Assembly (NCBI RefSeq): GCF_947496855.1 | Contig: NZ_CANMED010000007.1 | Location: 248,001-312,000 of the forward strand | From: an uncultured Aquimarina sp. | Lineage (GTDB): Bacteria > Bacteroidota > Bacteroidia > Flavobacteriales > Flavobacteriaceae | Direction of reading: 5' to 3' | DNA: 64,000 bases | Shown here: positions 9,198 through 18,848 of the stretch, piece after piece | Numbering within the stretch: position 1 is the stretch's first letter | Layout of the letters: every line of letters begins with the position of its first letter | Program-made: the position numbers and the translations under genes | The notes under the pieces: model-generated | Told to the model about the DNA's origin: nothing | The model's database searches: none | Seen by the model: only the letters and a program-made list of their open reading frames with translations

Positions 9198-9301
9198 GGG
9201 CTATCCTTTATATCTTTTTAGAATTTGTATCCTTCGAGAACCTCAGGGTACAAATTCTAAAAAGGATGAGGTCCGTCCTGAGCGGAGTCCAAGGGCTATC
9301 C
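9198..9301. repeat. Interspersed palindromic element, leuD-leuA spacer
   Basis: The element is bounded by direct repeats GGGCTATCC (9198-9206 and 9293-9301). Inside it, an 18-base arm at 9212-9229 (ATCTTTTTAGAATTTGTA) pairs with 9249-9267, and a GTCCTGAGCGGAGTCCAAGG stretch resembles the REP-like repeat scattered in flavobacterial genomes. It looks like a short mobile or REP-type repeat inserted in the operon. Confidence 0.55.
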
Positions 9302-9314
9302 CTAACACAAAAAA

Positions 9315-9347
9315 AGACTTGACAGATTTTTAAAACCTGTCAGATCT
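9315..9347. repeat. Palindromic repeat, copy 1
   Basis: A 33-base imperfect palindrome around GACAG-ATTTTTAAAAC-CTGTC lies 22 bases before leuA. A close copy lies after leuB at 11975-12007. The pair suggests a dispersed repeat that can also act as a hairpin in the transcript. Confidence 0.6.
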
Positions 9348-9369
9348 GAGAAGGAAAAATCAAACAAAT

Positions 9370-10893
9370 ATGAGCAAACGATCAATAGAAATCATGGATA
9401 CTACACTCCGAGATGGTGAACAAACATCTGGGATATCCTTTTCTGCTTCAGAAAAACTAACGATCGCACGTTTGCTGATTGAAGAACTAGCTGTAGATCG
9501 TATCGAAGTAGCATCCGCTAGAGTATCCGAAGGAGAGTTTGAAGCAGTGAAAAATATCATTGATTGGGCGAATGAAAATGGATATATTGATCAAGTAGAA
9601 ATATTAACTTTTGTGGATAATGGCAAATCCATACAATGGATGAAAGATACAGGAGCCAAGGTTCAAAACCTTCTTACCAAAGGATCTCTGAATCACCTCA
9701 CATATCAATTAAAAAAAACTCCCGAACAACATTTTGAGGACATTGCGACCACTTTTAAACAAGCAACTCAAGAAGGAATCATCACTAACGTTTACTTAGA
9801 AGATTGGAGCAATGGTATGCGCAACTCTCCTGAATATGTATACCAGTTCCTAGATTTTCTGTCTACACAACCTATAAAGAGAGTGTTGTTGCCTGATACA
9901 TTAGGAGTTCTTATCCCTTCTGAGACATATACATATTTATCCGCTTTACGAAATAAATATCCCGATTTACATTTTGATTTTCACGCACATAACGATTATG
10001 ATTTGGGTGTAGCCAATGTAATCGAAGGAGTTAAAGCTGGAGTCAATGGCTTGCACCTAACTATGAATGGTATGGGAGAACGCGCAGGAAATGCCCCTCT
10101 AGCAAGTGTAGTAGCAGTAATCAATGATTACTTTCCAGAAGTTAGTATCAATGTAATAGAATCTGCTCTATATAAAGTTAGTAAACTGGTAGAGACCTTC
10201 TCTGGGTTTAAAATTCCTGCTAATAAACCTGTGGTAGGTGATAATGTATTTACTCAGACTGCTGGAATCCACGCAGATGGTGACAACAAACATAACTTGT
10301 ATTTTAATGATTTAATGCCAGAACGTTTTGGACGTAAACGAAAGTATGCTCTAGGTAAAACTTCGGGCAAAGCCAATATCGAAAAAAATCTTCAAGAATT
10401 GGGATTAAAACTAAGTCCTGAAGATATTAAAAAGGTTACCCAAAAAATAATTAAACTCGGTGATAAAAAAGAAGTCGTAACTCAAGAAGATTTACCGTAT
10501 ATCATTTCGGATGTATTAGACAGTAAATTATATAAAGACAAGGTGAAAATTATGTCCTACGCCTTAAATCACGCAAAAGGCTTAAAACCTTCTACTACAT
10601 TGGCAATTAAAATGGATGATGAGATTATAGAACAACATGCACAAGGGGATGGACAATATGATGCATTTATGAATGCACTAGGAAAAGTATATAAACAAAA
10701 AGATAAAACACTACCAAAACTTATTGATTACGCAGTGCGTATTCCTCCGGGAAGTAATTCTGACGCACTATGCGAGACTGTGATCACCTGGAAAACTGAG
10801 GCAAAAGAATTTGTAACCAGAGGCTTGGATTCTGATCAAACAGTTTCTGCAATTAAGGCAACAGAAAAAATGCTCAATATTATTGAATTATAA
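9370..10893 (+). CDS. leuA: 2-isopropylmalate synthase
   Basis: The 507-residue enzyme condenses acetyl-CoA with 2-oxoisovalerate, the committed step of leucine synthesis. It has the HMGL-like TIM barrel beginning MDTTLRDGEQ, the metal-binding FDFHAHNDYDLG, and GLHLTMNGMGERAGNAPLA. From about residue 375 onward a C-terminal regulatory domain of LeuA type follows. The DTTLRDGEQTSG pattern is also seen in citramalate and homocitrate synthases, so the substrate is assigned mainly from the neighbours leuCD and leuB. Feedback inhibition by leucine would be expected from the C-terminal domain. Confidence 0.9.
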   Translation: MSKRSIEIMDTTLRDGEQTSGISFSASEKLTIARLLIEELAVDRIEVASARVSEGEFEAVKNIIDWANENGYIDQVEILTFVDNGKSIQWMKDTGAKVQNLLTKGSLNHLTYQLKKTPEQHFEDIATTFKQATQEGIITNVYLEDWSNGMRNSPEYVYQFLDFLSTQPIKRVLLPDTLGVLIPSETYTYLSALRNKYPDLHFDFHAHNDYDLGVANVIEGVKAGVNGLHLTMNGMGERAGNAPLASVVAVINDYFPEVSINVIESALYKVSKLVETFSGFKIPANKPVVGDNVFTQTAGIHADGDNKHNLYFNDLMPERFGRKRKYALGKTSGKANIEKNLQELGLKLSPEDIKKVTQKIIKLGDKKEVVTQEDLPYIISDVLDSKLYKDKVKIMSYALNHAKGLKPSTTLAIKMDDEIIEQHAQGDGQYDAFMNALGKVYKQKDKTLPKLIDYAVRIPPGSNSDALCETVITWKTEAKEFVTRGLDSDQTVSAIKATEKMLNIIEL

Positions 10894-10908
10894 TTTTAGA
10901 ATATTAGA

Positions 10909-11967
10909 ATGGAATTAAACATTGCACTACTCGCCGGAGACGGCATCGGACCAGAAGTTATTGATCAAGCTGTAAAAGTTTGTAACGCTATTGCGATAAA
11001 ATACAATCATCAAATAAACTGGACAACAGCATTAACGGGGGCAGCAGCCATTGATGCTGTAGGCGAACCCTATCCTGATGAAACTCACGAAGTTTGTGTT
11101 AATGCAGATGCCGTATTATTCGGAGCGATTGGTCATCCAAGATTTGACAATGATCCATCCGCAAAAGTAAGACCTGAACAAGGATTACTTAAAATGCGCC
11201 AGAAACTAGGTTTGTTTGCTAATGTACGACCTACCTTTACCTTTCCGTCATTAATTGACAAATCCCCTCTAAAACGTGAACGTATTGAAGGAACGGATTT
11301 GGTATTTCTTCGTGAATTAACCAGTGGTATTTATTTCGGAAAAAGAGGTAGAGAAGATAATGGAAATACTGCCTATGATACTTGTACTTATACGCGTGCA
11401 GAAGTTACGCGATTAGCTAAAAAAGGATTCGAGACGGCCATGAAGCGTAGTAAGAAGTTATGCTGCGTAGACAAAGCAAACGTGTTAGAATCTTCTCGTT
11501 TATGGAGAGAAACAGTACAAGCTATGGAAAAAGACTACCCAGAAGTCGAGGTAAGTTATGAATTCGTTGATGCTGTAGCGATGCGATTAGTACAATGGCC
11601 CAATTCTTATGATGTATTAATCACAGAGAATCTTTTTGGAGATATTCTTACAGATGAAGCCTCGGTCATATCAGGATCGATGGGATTAATGCCCTCTGCA
11701 TCTTTGGGAGAAAAAAATTCATTATTTGAACCAATTCACGGATCATATCCACAAGCAGCCGGAAAAGATATCGCCAATCCATTAGCAACCATATTATCTG
11801 CTGCTATGATGTTCGAAACAGCTTTTGGATTAACAGAAGAAGCTGAAGCAATCAAAACAATAGTAAATAAATCTTTGGATCAAGGTATTGTAACCGAAGA
11901 TCTTTCCGAAGACAAAAAAGCATATAAAACCAGTGAAGTTGGAGATTGGTTAGTGAAGAATATATAA
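10909..11967 (+). CDS. leuB: 3-isopropylmalate dehydrogenase
   Basis: The 352-residue NAD-dependent enzyme oxidises and decarboxylates 3-isopropylmalate to 2-oxoisocaproate. The sequence has the GDGIGPEV start, the substrate arginines in the RPEQGLLKMRQ and LFANVRP region, and the metal/NAD segment ENLFGDILTDEAS followed by EPIHGSYPQAAGKDIANP. It starts 15 bases after leuA and closes the leucine operon. A palindromic repeat that can serve as terminator follows the stop. Confidence 0.97.
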   Translation: MELNIALLAGDGIGPEVIDQAVKVCNAIAIKYNHQINWTTALTGAAAIDAVGEPYPDETHEVCVNADAVLFGAIGHPRFDNDPSAKVRPEQGLLKMRQKLGLFANVRPTFTFPSLIDKSPLKRERIEGTDLVFLRELTSGIYFGKRGREDNGNTAYDTCTYTRAEVTRLAKKGFETAMKRSKKLCCVDKANVLESSRLWRETVQAMEKDYPEVEVSYEFVDAVAMRLVQWPNSYDVLITENLFGDILTDEASVISGSMGLMPSASLGEKNSLFEPIHGSYPQAAGKDIANPLATILSAAMMFETAFGLTEEAEAIKTIVNKSLDQGIVTEDLSEDKKAYKTSEVGDWLVKNI

Positions 11968-11974
11968 ATCTTTC

Positions 11975-12007
11975 AGACCTGACAGGTTTTTAAAACCTGT
12001 CAAGTCT
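11975..12007. repeat. Palindromic repeat, copy 2 / possible terminator
   Basis: AGACCTGACAGGTTTT is followed by TAAAACCTGTCAAGTCT, forming a hairpin of at least 10 bases per arm directly after leuB. It is a near copy of the element before leuA (9315-9347). As a strong hairpin between convergent genes it could end transcription in both directions. Confidence 0.6.
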
Positions 12008-12020
12008 TAGATCAAAGTAA

Positions 12021-12203
12021 TTACTGCTCAATATTAATTGCTTCAAAAGAAACTAATTCCTGATCTTCGAATCTTGGGTTTATCATAATAGGATTACAAC
12101 ACACCTCGCAATCCTCTACATATTCTTGATGAGAAACCGAGACATCTAACAACATGGATATGTCTTCCCAACAATAGGGACATTGAAAGAAATGTTCAAA
12201 CAT
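12021..12203 (-). CDS. CPXCG-motif cysteine-rich mini-protein
   Basis: A 60-residue protein with two cysteine pairs, CPYC near its start and CEVCC in the middle, followed by an acidic tail. This matches the small CPXCG family of zinc-ribbon-like proteins, whose function is unknown. I chose the ATG at 12203 (MFEHFFQCPYCWE) because the family begins just before the first CPXC; an upstream ATG at 12236 would add eleven residues without homology. It stands alone between leuB and the efflux operon. Confidence 0.75.
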   Translation of the reverse strand: MFEHFFQCPYCWEDISMLLDVSVSHQEYVEDCEVCCNPIMINPRFEDQELVSFEAINIEQ

Positions 12204-12278
12204 CAGATTAATTATTATGAATTCATTTTTATACACTTCAACAGGCTAAGTACAATAACTGAGAGAGCAATTACACTA

Positions 12279-13637
12279 TTAAAGCTCAACATTCAACAAC
12301 TGACCTGTAAGCTGTAACAATTGCAACTCAGCTAGCTTAGCATCATATTTAGCCAATGTTTTATTAGTTTGCGCTTGTATCAGATTAATTTGAGCTTGCC
12401 TAAATTCTATAGAGGTGATTTGCCCTAAATTAAATCGTTCTTTGGATCGTTCAAAATTGTTTTGATTCGTCAGAACGTTTTGTTGTTGAATCTCATAAAC
12501 TTTTAAGCGATTCTGATAATTTCCCTGAGCATTTGCAATATCTCTTTTTACCTGTTGCTCTACCTGAATTTTTGCCAACTCTTGATTATCTAAAGCAATT
12601 TTAGCATTCTTAACCCTTGTGATGGTGCCACCACTATCAAAAAGATTCCAACTTAAGCTTACCCCACCAGCTAATGTATATGTATCTGCTACATTTCCTG
12701 GAAAAAAAGCAGATGGCGGATTTCTGTTTTCGTTCCAACCATAAGAACCAGTAAGACCGATAACCGGTAAATAACCTGACTTACTAACTTTTACATCATA
12801 GTCACTGATTCGAATATTACTTTCATTTTGCAACAGTGTCACATTGTTTTCAATAGATTTTTCTAAATAACTATCTATTTCTAGTTTTGAAATAAAATTA
12901 ACAATAGTGTCAACTGTAAATTTTATTTCTAATTCATTATCAACAATGATATTAAGATCTCGTTTCGTATTGATCAACTGCTGCTTTGTATTTAATAAAT
13001 TAATGCTATCATTTGCTACATCTACTTCTGCATTCAATACATTCAATTTTGTATTTTGCCCATACTCAAACTGATAAGTAGACCTAGTAACTCTTTCTTT
13101 AGAAATTCGGAGTGTCTCTTCGAGAATTTGTTGATTCTCTGTCAATCTAGCAACTTCATAATACACCGAAAATAATTGCAACAACGTATTCTCTATAGTC
13201 TCTCTAGCTTGTAATTCTGTTAAATTATATTGCTCTTTTAATCTTTTATAATTATAAAATCGTCCCAAGCCATCAAACAAGGTATAGTTAAAGTTAAGAG
13301 ATGCATTATATCTTTGTGTTTCAGCACCATCTATTTCAATATCCTCTCTTGGCAAGCCTGTATTAGGATTAATCGCCCCAGAAAACGAGGTCTCTGAAGA
13401 AGCTTCTTGGTAGTTTGCACCCGCATTAGCCGCCAGTGTAGGCAAATACCCTGAGTTTAATACTCCTTTATTATTTTTAGCTGCCTTGATATTATTAGTG
13501 GCTATTAGAATTCCGTAATTATTTTCTAAGGTCAACCGAATAGCTTCTTGTTTTGTTAACTTTTGGGCAAAAGCGTTACCGCCAGCCATAAACAAAAACA
13601 AGACTAATCCTGCTATATATCTATGCTTATAATTCAT
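12279..13637 (-). CDS. TolC-family outer membrane efflux protein
   Basis: The 452-residue protein has a cleavable signal peptide (about residues 1 to 24, ending GNAFA) and the two-fold repeated long-helix pattern of TolC proteins (LTLENNYGILIATNNIKAA and the later KIALDNQELAKIQVEQQVKR). It would form the outer membrane/periplasmic duct of the tripartite pump encoded by the two upstream genes. Its start overlaps the end of the RND gene by 11 bases, showing translational coupling. Confidence 0.92.
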   Translation of the reverse strand: MNYKHRYIAGLVLFLFMAGGNAFAQKLTKQEAIRLTLENNYGILIATNNIKAAKNNKGVLNSGYLPTLAANAGANYQEASSETSFSGAINPNTGLPREDIEIDGAETQRYNASLNFNYTLFDGLGRFYNYKRLKEQYNLTELQARETIENTLLQLFSVYYEVARLTENQQILEETLRISKERVTRSTYQFEYGQNTKLNVLNAEVDVANDSINLLNTKQQLINTKRDLNIIVDNELEIKFTVDTIVNFISKLEIDSYLEKSIENNVTLLQNESNIRISDYDVKVSKSGYLPVIGLTGSYGWNENRNPPSAFFPGNVADTYTLAGGVSLSWNLFDSGGTITRVKNAKIALDNQELAKIQVEQQVKRDIANAQGNYQNRLKVYEIQQQNVLTNQNNFERSKERFNLGQITSIEFRQAQINLIQAQTNKTLAKYDAKLAELQLLQLTGQLLNVEL

Positions 13638-16600
13638 GTTCCTCTTTTTGTTCTTTTATAGCGCGTTCTACTTCCTCTTTGGTGATTTTATTTCCTGTAG
13701 CTAACCATTTGGTCCCTACTTTTATCTTATTACTAAATGATAAAAATAGTGGTAATACTAACAAAGTGAGTACTGTTGCAAATCCGATTCCGTATGCTAT
13801 GGAAATTGCCATAGGAATCAAGAATTTTGCTTGACGACTTTCTTCAAAAATTAATGGCGCCAATCCAGCTATAGTGGTTAAGGAAGTTAGAAAAATTGCT
13901 CTAAAACGAGATTTTCCTGCTTCATAAATTGCACTATCAAATGTCATTCCCGCCCTAAGGTTACTATTAAATTTACCAATAAGTACCAAGCCATCATTCA
14001 CCATAATACCAATCAACGCAATAATTCCTAATAACGATAATATATTGATAGGAAAACCGTGAACCCAATGACCAAATGCAACTGCAGGAAGACTCAATGG
14101 TATAAGAAGTAAAAGCAATAATGGTTGACTATAACTTCTGAAAGTAAAAGCTATCGTAATGTAGATTAAAGCTAATGCTGTAAGACCAACCGGACCTAAA
14201 GATCCCAAAAACTTTCCAGCCTCTCGATTCTGTCCTTCATATGAAGGTGTTACTGTAGGGTATTTAGCAAGAATTTCGGGCATAATTGTCGTACGAATTT
14301 CTTCTAAAATATCTGTGGAACTTGTAGTCTCAGGATTTTTCAAATCTGCAGAAATCTGAACCTCTCTTCTTCCATCAAGGTGATTAACTGACACATCTCC
14401 TCGCTCGATTGAATAATCAACAATCTCGCTTATTGGTATCCTTTCGCCAGTCGAGGTAGAGATTCTCATATTATCGAGATCTAGAATCGAAGATCTATTC
14501 TCTCTATCATAACGAACCCAAACTCTTATTTCATCCTGACCTCTTTGGAATCTTTGTGCCTGAATCCCAAAGAACCCTCCTCTTACTTGCGACATTACAT
14601 CTTGTAAATTAAGACCTAATGCGTATGCATTTTCTTTTAGCTCCAGTCGAATCTCTTTTATCCCTGCAGGATCATTATCCGCAACATCCTTCAGTCTAGA
14701 ATCATTTTCTAACACTGTTTTAAATTCTTCTTTTGCGGCTTTTAATTCTTGTATATTACTTCCTAATAAGGATACAGAAACCGGACTTCCTCCGAAATTA
14801 CCACCAGATCCAAAAATTAATCTTTCAGTTCCGAAAACAGGACCAACTTTTTCTCGTATTCGGTTCGCTACCAATCCGGAGTTTACCTCATTTGGTCGTT
14901 CTTGTCCAGGTAACATATTGATACGTAAAGAAGCATTAGAAGACGAGTTTACACTTCTAATTATATTTTCGAATAACTGTTTTCCTTCATAATCTTCGCC
15001 AACTAAAAATTCTTCACCTAGTTCTTTATTAACAAGCCATGCTTTTTCTTCTATCATAGAAATAATAGAATCGGTTATCTTTTCATTAGTACCATTAGGC
15101 ATACCAAGGTCGACAGAAATTACATCACTGGCAATACGAGGAAAAAATGCGGTTCTTACAATTCCTCCCCCAACACTTCCCACTGTAAGGATGAGTATAA
15201 CTATAAATATGGAGAAGGTAAAAAGTTTATTTTTTAGTGAAAAACTAAGTGCAGGACTATACACATTATCGCGCAGCCATCTCATAATCTTATCTCCAAA
15301 AGTATTAACATAACGAAGCTTAGAAAATAATTTCGCAAGTCCTTTCTTAGGTTTTTTGTCCTCGGATTTCAAAGCTTTAGAATGCGCTAAATGGGCAGGA
15401 AGAATAATTAATGCTTCTATTAAAGAAACTCCAAGAGTAAGAATCACTATAACGGATACTTCTCCAAAGAAATCACCAATACGACCATCTAAAAACAAGA
15501 AGATCCCAAAAGCTATTATCGTAGTCAAAATTGCAGAAACTATTGGAGGAATTACTTCCATTGTTCCATCAATGGCAGCTTGAACAGGACTTTTCCCTTT
15601 TTCGTAATGCTGATAAATATTTTCAGCAATTACAATACCATCATCTACTAGAATACCGATTACAATAATCATCCCAAAGAGCGACAGTACATTAATCGTT
15701 ACATTAAAATATCCAGCTAGCACAAACATCCCTAAAAAGGCAATTGGCAATCCAAACGCTACCCAGAACGCTAAACGGGTATTTAGGAACAGTGATAAGA
15801 ATAAAAGTACTAATAGCATTCCTATAATTGCATTTTCTGTAAGCAATTTGGTACGTTGTACTAAGGTAATAGAACGATCACTAATCACATTAAGTTGAAC
15901 GTTATTATACTTTTGATTAAATTGCTCTATGTATTCTTTTGTTTTCTCTGCAGAAGAAATCAGATCTTCGGTATTGGTACTTGTAATCTGAACATTAACT
16001 GAAAGGTTTCCGTTAAAATAAGTTGCATTAGGCGATTCTGAGAAACGATCTCTAATTTCTGCTACGTCTTTAAGCCTAATAGTACGACCAGATGCATCTG
16101 CACGTATAACTAGGTTAGACAGTTCATTTGCATAATATGATCTATTATTTGCACGGATGAGATATTCTTCTGCATCGGTCTTAATAGTACCTCCTGTAGT
16201 CAATATATTAGCTTGATTAACTGCCTGTGCCACTTCATTAAAACTAAGCCTAAAGGCTAACAAATTATTTTCGTTTACAGCGATTTCGATTTCTTCATCA
16301 GGATATCCACTAATATTAATCTGAGAGATTCCATCTATTGCTCTCAGATCATTTTCAATCTGCCTCGCAATTTGTTTTAAAGTAACCAGAGGTATATCAG
16401 TACCGCTTATTGCGAAATCTATCGTAGGTCTAATTGCTTCTTGTTTAGAGGTTACGATAGGTTCCATTCCAGTAGGAAATGAAGGCACTCTATCCACAGC
16501 ATTTTTAACTTCGAGCAGCATAAAATCGATATCTTTCCCTTTTTCAATTTCGACATTGATACTTCCACTATTTTCTCTAGAGGTCGAAGTAACACGTTCT

Positions 16601-16833
16601 ACCCCTTCCAGGCCTTTCAGATTATCTTCTACCTTTAGTATAATACCCTCCTCGATCTCTAATGGAGAAGCACCAGGATATACAACGGTTATATTAACAT
16701 TTTTAGAATCTGTAAGTGGAAAAAACGATGACTTGAGCGAAAGAGCTCCAAATATTCCAAATGCGATAAAAGCAATGACAATTACATCTACGGCAACATG
16801 GTATCTAATAAAATAAGAAATAATCTTACGCAT
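13627..16833 (-). CDS. RND-family inner membrane efflux transporter (AcrB-like)
   Basis: The 1068-residue transporter has the RND layout: one N-terminal helix, a large periplasmic loop, six helices, then the same again. TM4 carries the proton-relay pair in GILVDDGIVIAEN, as in multidrug (HAE) pumps and unlike metal-type (HME) pumps. The later ALIGIMVNDGLVLIG is the matching segment of the second half. It is sandwiched between the adaptor (2-base gap) and the TolC gene (11-base overlap). Export of hydrophobic compounds or antibiotics is the usual role; the actual substrate cannot be read from the sequence. Confidence 0.93.
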   Translation of the reverse strand: MRKIISYFIRYHVAVDVIVIAFIAFGIFGALSLKSSFFPLTDSKNVNITVVYPGASPLEIEEGIILKVEDNLKGLEGVERVTSTSRENSGSINVEIEKGKDIDFMLLEVKNAVDRVPSFPTGMEPIVTSKQEAIRPTIDFAISGTDIPLVTLKQIARQIENDLRAIDGISQINISGYPDEEIEIAVNENNLLAFRLSFNEVAQAVNQANILTTGGTIKTDAEEYLIRANNRSYYANELSNLVIRADASGRTIRLKDVAEIRDRFSESPNATYFNGNLSVNVQITSTNTEDLISSAEKTKEYIEQFNQKYNNVQLNVISDRSITLVQRTKLLTENAIIGMLLVLLFLSLFLNTRLAFWVAFGLPIAFLGMFVLAGYFNVTINVLSLFGMIIVIGILVDDGIVIAENIYQHYEKGKSPVQAAIDGTMEVIPPIVSAILTTIIAFGIFLFLDGRIGDFFGEVSVIVILTLGVSLIEALIILPAHLAHSKALKSEDKKPKKGLAKLFSKLRYVNTFGDKIMRWLRDNVYSPALSFSLKNKLFTFSIFIVILILTVGSVGGGIVRTAFFPRIASDVISVDLGMPNGTNEKITDSIISMIEEKAWLVNKELGEEFLVGEDYEGKQLFENIIRSVNSSSNASLRINMLPGQERPNEVNSGLVANRIREKVGPVFGTERLIFGSGGNFGGSPVSVSLLGSNIQELKAAKEEFKTVLENDSRLKDVADNDPAGIKEIRLELKENAYALGLNLQDVMSQVRGGFFGIQAQRFQRGQDEIRVWVRYDRENRSSILDLDNMRISTSTGERIPISEIVDYSIERGDVSVNHLDGRREVQISADLKNPETTSSTDILEEIRTTIMPEILAKYPTVTPSYEGQNREAGKFLGSLGPVGLTALALIYITIAFTFRSYSQPLLLLLLIPLSLPAVAFGHWVHGFPINILSLLGIIALIGIMVNDGLVLIGKFNSNLRAGMTFDSAIYEAGKSRFRAIFLTSLTTIAGLAPLIFEESRQAKFLIPMAISIAYGIGFATVLTLLVLPLFLSFSNKIKVGTKWLATGNKITKEEVERAIKEQKEEHEL

Positions 16834-16835
16834 AA

Positions 16836-18002
16836 CTACTGTTTTGAATTAGTATTGCTCACCTTACTATCAGTAGCTGATGATGTTCTTCCTTTGCCTT
16901 GATATATTTTCACCAGCATTCCTGCATACGCTCCAGGAACTGGTTTGTTAAGAATAACGTCTCCATCTGGGATTCCTTTGAGAATAACTTTTTTGTCAGA
17001 AAAATAAACAGGCTGTACGTCAATTATATCCAAGATACTATCTCTAACTATAAAAATTCTATCTCCATCTTGAAGTAAATTACGATCAATCTCTATAGCG
17101 TTCTCGGCTTTTCTGGCATTCAAGTTAGCCTCCAGATACATTCCTTCTTTTAAAGATGCATCTTTGACTTCGATAAAAGTAGTAATTGTCTGTGTAGCTT
17201 GATCTACTCGTCCATTTATTCGAGTTACAATACCCGTATATGTTTTGGATGTATTAAGATCTGAAAGGATTACGGATTCTCCTATCTTTAATAAATCCGA
17301 ATATTCTTTTCCTATCGCTACTTCAATCTCATAGGCACTGGTGTCTATAAACTCTCCTAGCTTTTGTCCTTGTCGAATCAATGTTCCTTCTGTGACTAAA
17401 GCTTCTGTAAGTACTCCAGAAAATGGTGCAGAAATTCTATATTTAGATAAACGTTGCTCCAGATTTTTGACATTATAGTACGTTGTATATATATTTCGGC
17501 CTGTAATGAAATACTTTTCTTTTTCTGAACCAGTTTCAGGAAGTTCAGGTGTTGCTTTATTAATATCAAAATTGGTTAGATAGTTTTGCCATTTATCAAA
17601 GATTTCAGGATAATCCAGGCGTAAATCAGGCATTATAGAAGTAATCAAGTTATATAAATTACTTTTAGCAGATTGTACAGAAGCATAATATTCTGAAGCA
17701 TCAATTCTAATTAATGTTTGACCTTGTTGATATTGCTGACCCGTTTTAAATAGCTTAGCTCCTCCTCGAAACACTCCTTGTACTTCAGAGAATAACTCTA
17801 ATCTTCTTTTTGCAGTTAAATTACCATTAGCAGTGATTTTAATTGGCACCGTACCATTTTTTATGGTATCTACGAAAACGGTTTTAATCACCTTTGCTGA
17901 TCTTGGTTTAACTCTAGTTTTACTATCAATAAGCTTTTTTGCTCCAAATAAAGCTCCAGCTATAAGTAATAATCCAAGGATAGAAAGTATTACATTTCTC
18001 AT
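16836..18002 (-). CDS. RND efflux periplasmic adaptor (MFP)
   Basis: The product of about 388 residues has an N-terminal membrane anchor (VILSILGLLLIAGALFGA), a lipoyl/barrel-sandwich hybrid (FSEVQGVF ... YRISAPFSGVLTEALVTEGTLIRQGQ), a beta-barrel domain and a short polar tail. It links the inner membrane pump to TolC. I prefer the ATG at 18002 (MRNVILSIL) over one three codons upstream at 18011, because it begins directly with the anchor. The gene is first of the three pump genes and lies downstream of marR. Confidence 0.9.
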   Translation of the reverse strand: MRNVILSILGLLLIAGALFGAKKLIDSKTRVKPRSAKVIKTVFVDTIKNGTVPIKITANGNLTAKRRLELFSEVQGVFRGGAKLFKTGQQYQQGQTLIRIDASEYYASVQSAKSNLYNLITSIMPDLRLDYPEIFDKWQNYLTNFDINKATPELPETGSEKEKYFITGRNIYTTYYNVKNLEQRLSKYRISAPFSGVLTEALVTEGTLIRQGQKLGEFIDTSAYEIEVAIGKEYSDLLKIGESVILSDLNTSKTYTGIVTRINGRVDQATQTITTFIEVKDASLKEGMYLEANLNARKAENAIEIDRNLLQDGDRIFIVRDSILDIIDVQPVYFSDKKVILKGIPDGDVILNKPVPGAYAGMLVKIYQGKGRTSSATDSKVSNTNSKQ

Positions 18003-18110
18003 ACACAACATTTTGTTTAAACTTTTAATCTAAAAAGCCACACAAAACTATCAACAACGAACGTGTCTTGCAGTTAAAGAACTCATAAAAAAAATTAACC
18101 TCTATAACTA

Positions 18111-18144
18111 AAAAAGACATCTAAAATAATTAGATGTCTTTTTT
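18111..18144. terminator. Bidirectional terminator between marR and pump genes
   Basis: A perfect 13-base inverted repeat (AAAAAGACATCTA ... TAGATGTCTTTTT, 7-base loop) is flanked by T runs on both strands. It lies between the marR stop and the adaptor start, so some or all marR transcription may end here. Confidence 0.7.
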
Positions 18145-18166
18145 AAAAAAATTTATGATTATTTTA

Positions 18167-18622
18167 TCAATCTGCTATTTCAGCAATTTTAACTTTTACC
18201 TTTTTTAGTGTACTGATCAAGTTTTCAATCTCTTCATTACTCAAACTTTCTTGTACTGCCGGAATTAGGTCATACATAATCGGAGTTACCTTCTCAATCA
18301 CTTCTTTTCCATAATCTGTAAGGAAAATTCTATTTACTCTTCTATCATTCTCATCGCTCTTTCTTACCACAAGATTTTTACTCTCCATTGTATTTACCAA
18401 TCTGGTCATAGAAGTCTTATCTCTATGGGTAATAAAAGCCAAATCATTTTGTGGTTGCCCATCTTTCACCTTCAAACGCTTAAGAACACTCCATTGCTCT
18501 TTAGATAAATCTAACCCATTTTCACCAAAGGCTTTCTGAACTAAAAACCCAAAATCATAATGAATCTTTCCAATCCAAGATAGTGCGTGAGCGTTTAAAT
18601 CGATGGCTTTTGTATCATTCAT
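18167..18622 (-). CDS. MarR-family transcriptional regulator
   Basis: The 151-residue protein has a winged-helix MarR domain (LSKEQWSVLKRLKVKDGQ, THRDKTSMTRLVNTMESKNLV, wing RKSDENDRRVNRIFLTD). It lies directly upstream of the RND operon on the same strand, which is the usual place for a local repressor of a drug pump. An inverted repeat covering its own promoter (18643-18680) points to autoregulation. The ligand is unknown. Confidence 0.93.
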   Translation of the reverse strand: MNDTKAIDLNAHALSWIGKIHYDFGFLVQKAFGENGLDLSKEQWSVLKRLKVKDGQPQNDLAFITHRDKTSMTRLVNTMESKNLVVRKSDENDRRVNRIFLTDYGKEVIEKVTPIMYDLIPAVQESLSNEEIENLISTLKKVKVKIAEIAD

Positions 18623-18642
18623 ACATTGTATAATTTAATTTA

Positions 18643-18680
18643 CAGGTACAAAAATATCTATAAATATTCAGTTGTACCTG
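18643..18680 (-). promoter_or_regulatory. Putative MarR operator over the marR promoter
   Basis: Two perfect 9-base arms, CAGGTACAA (18643-18651) and TTGTACCTG (18672-18680), flank 20 bases. On the minus strand a Bacteroidota -7 box TATTTTTG (18656-18649) overlaps the promoter-proximal arm. A dimeric MarR protein bound here would block its own promoter. Confidence 0.6.
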
Positions 18681-18848
18681 AAACTAACGATAAAAATTAT
18701 CCTTAAGTATACGATTTCTTTGATCTTAACATTAAGGTAACACACTCTAATTCAAGGATCTTTAAAAATAGACACGTTACAATACAAGAGTCCTAATTTA
18801 CATCACCATTTTTTGAATAATTTTCTAATATTATATCTAAAACAAGAA

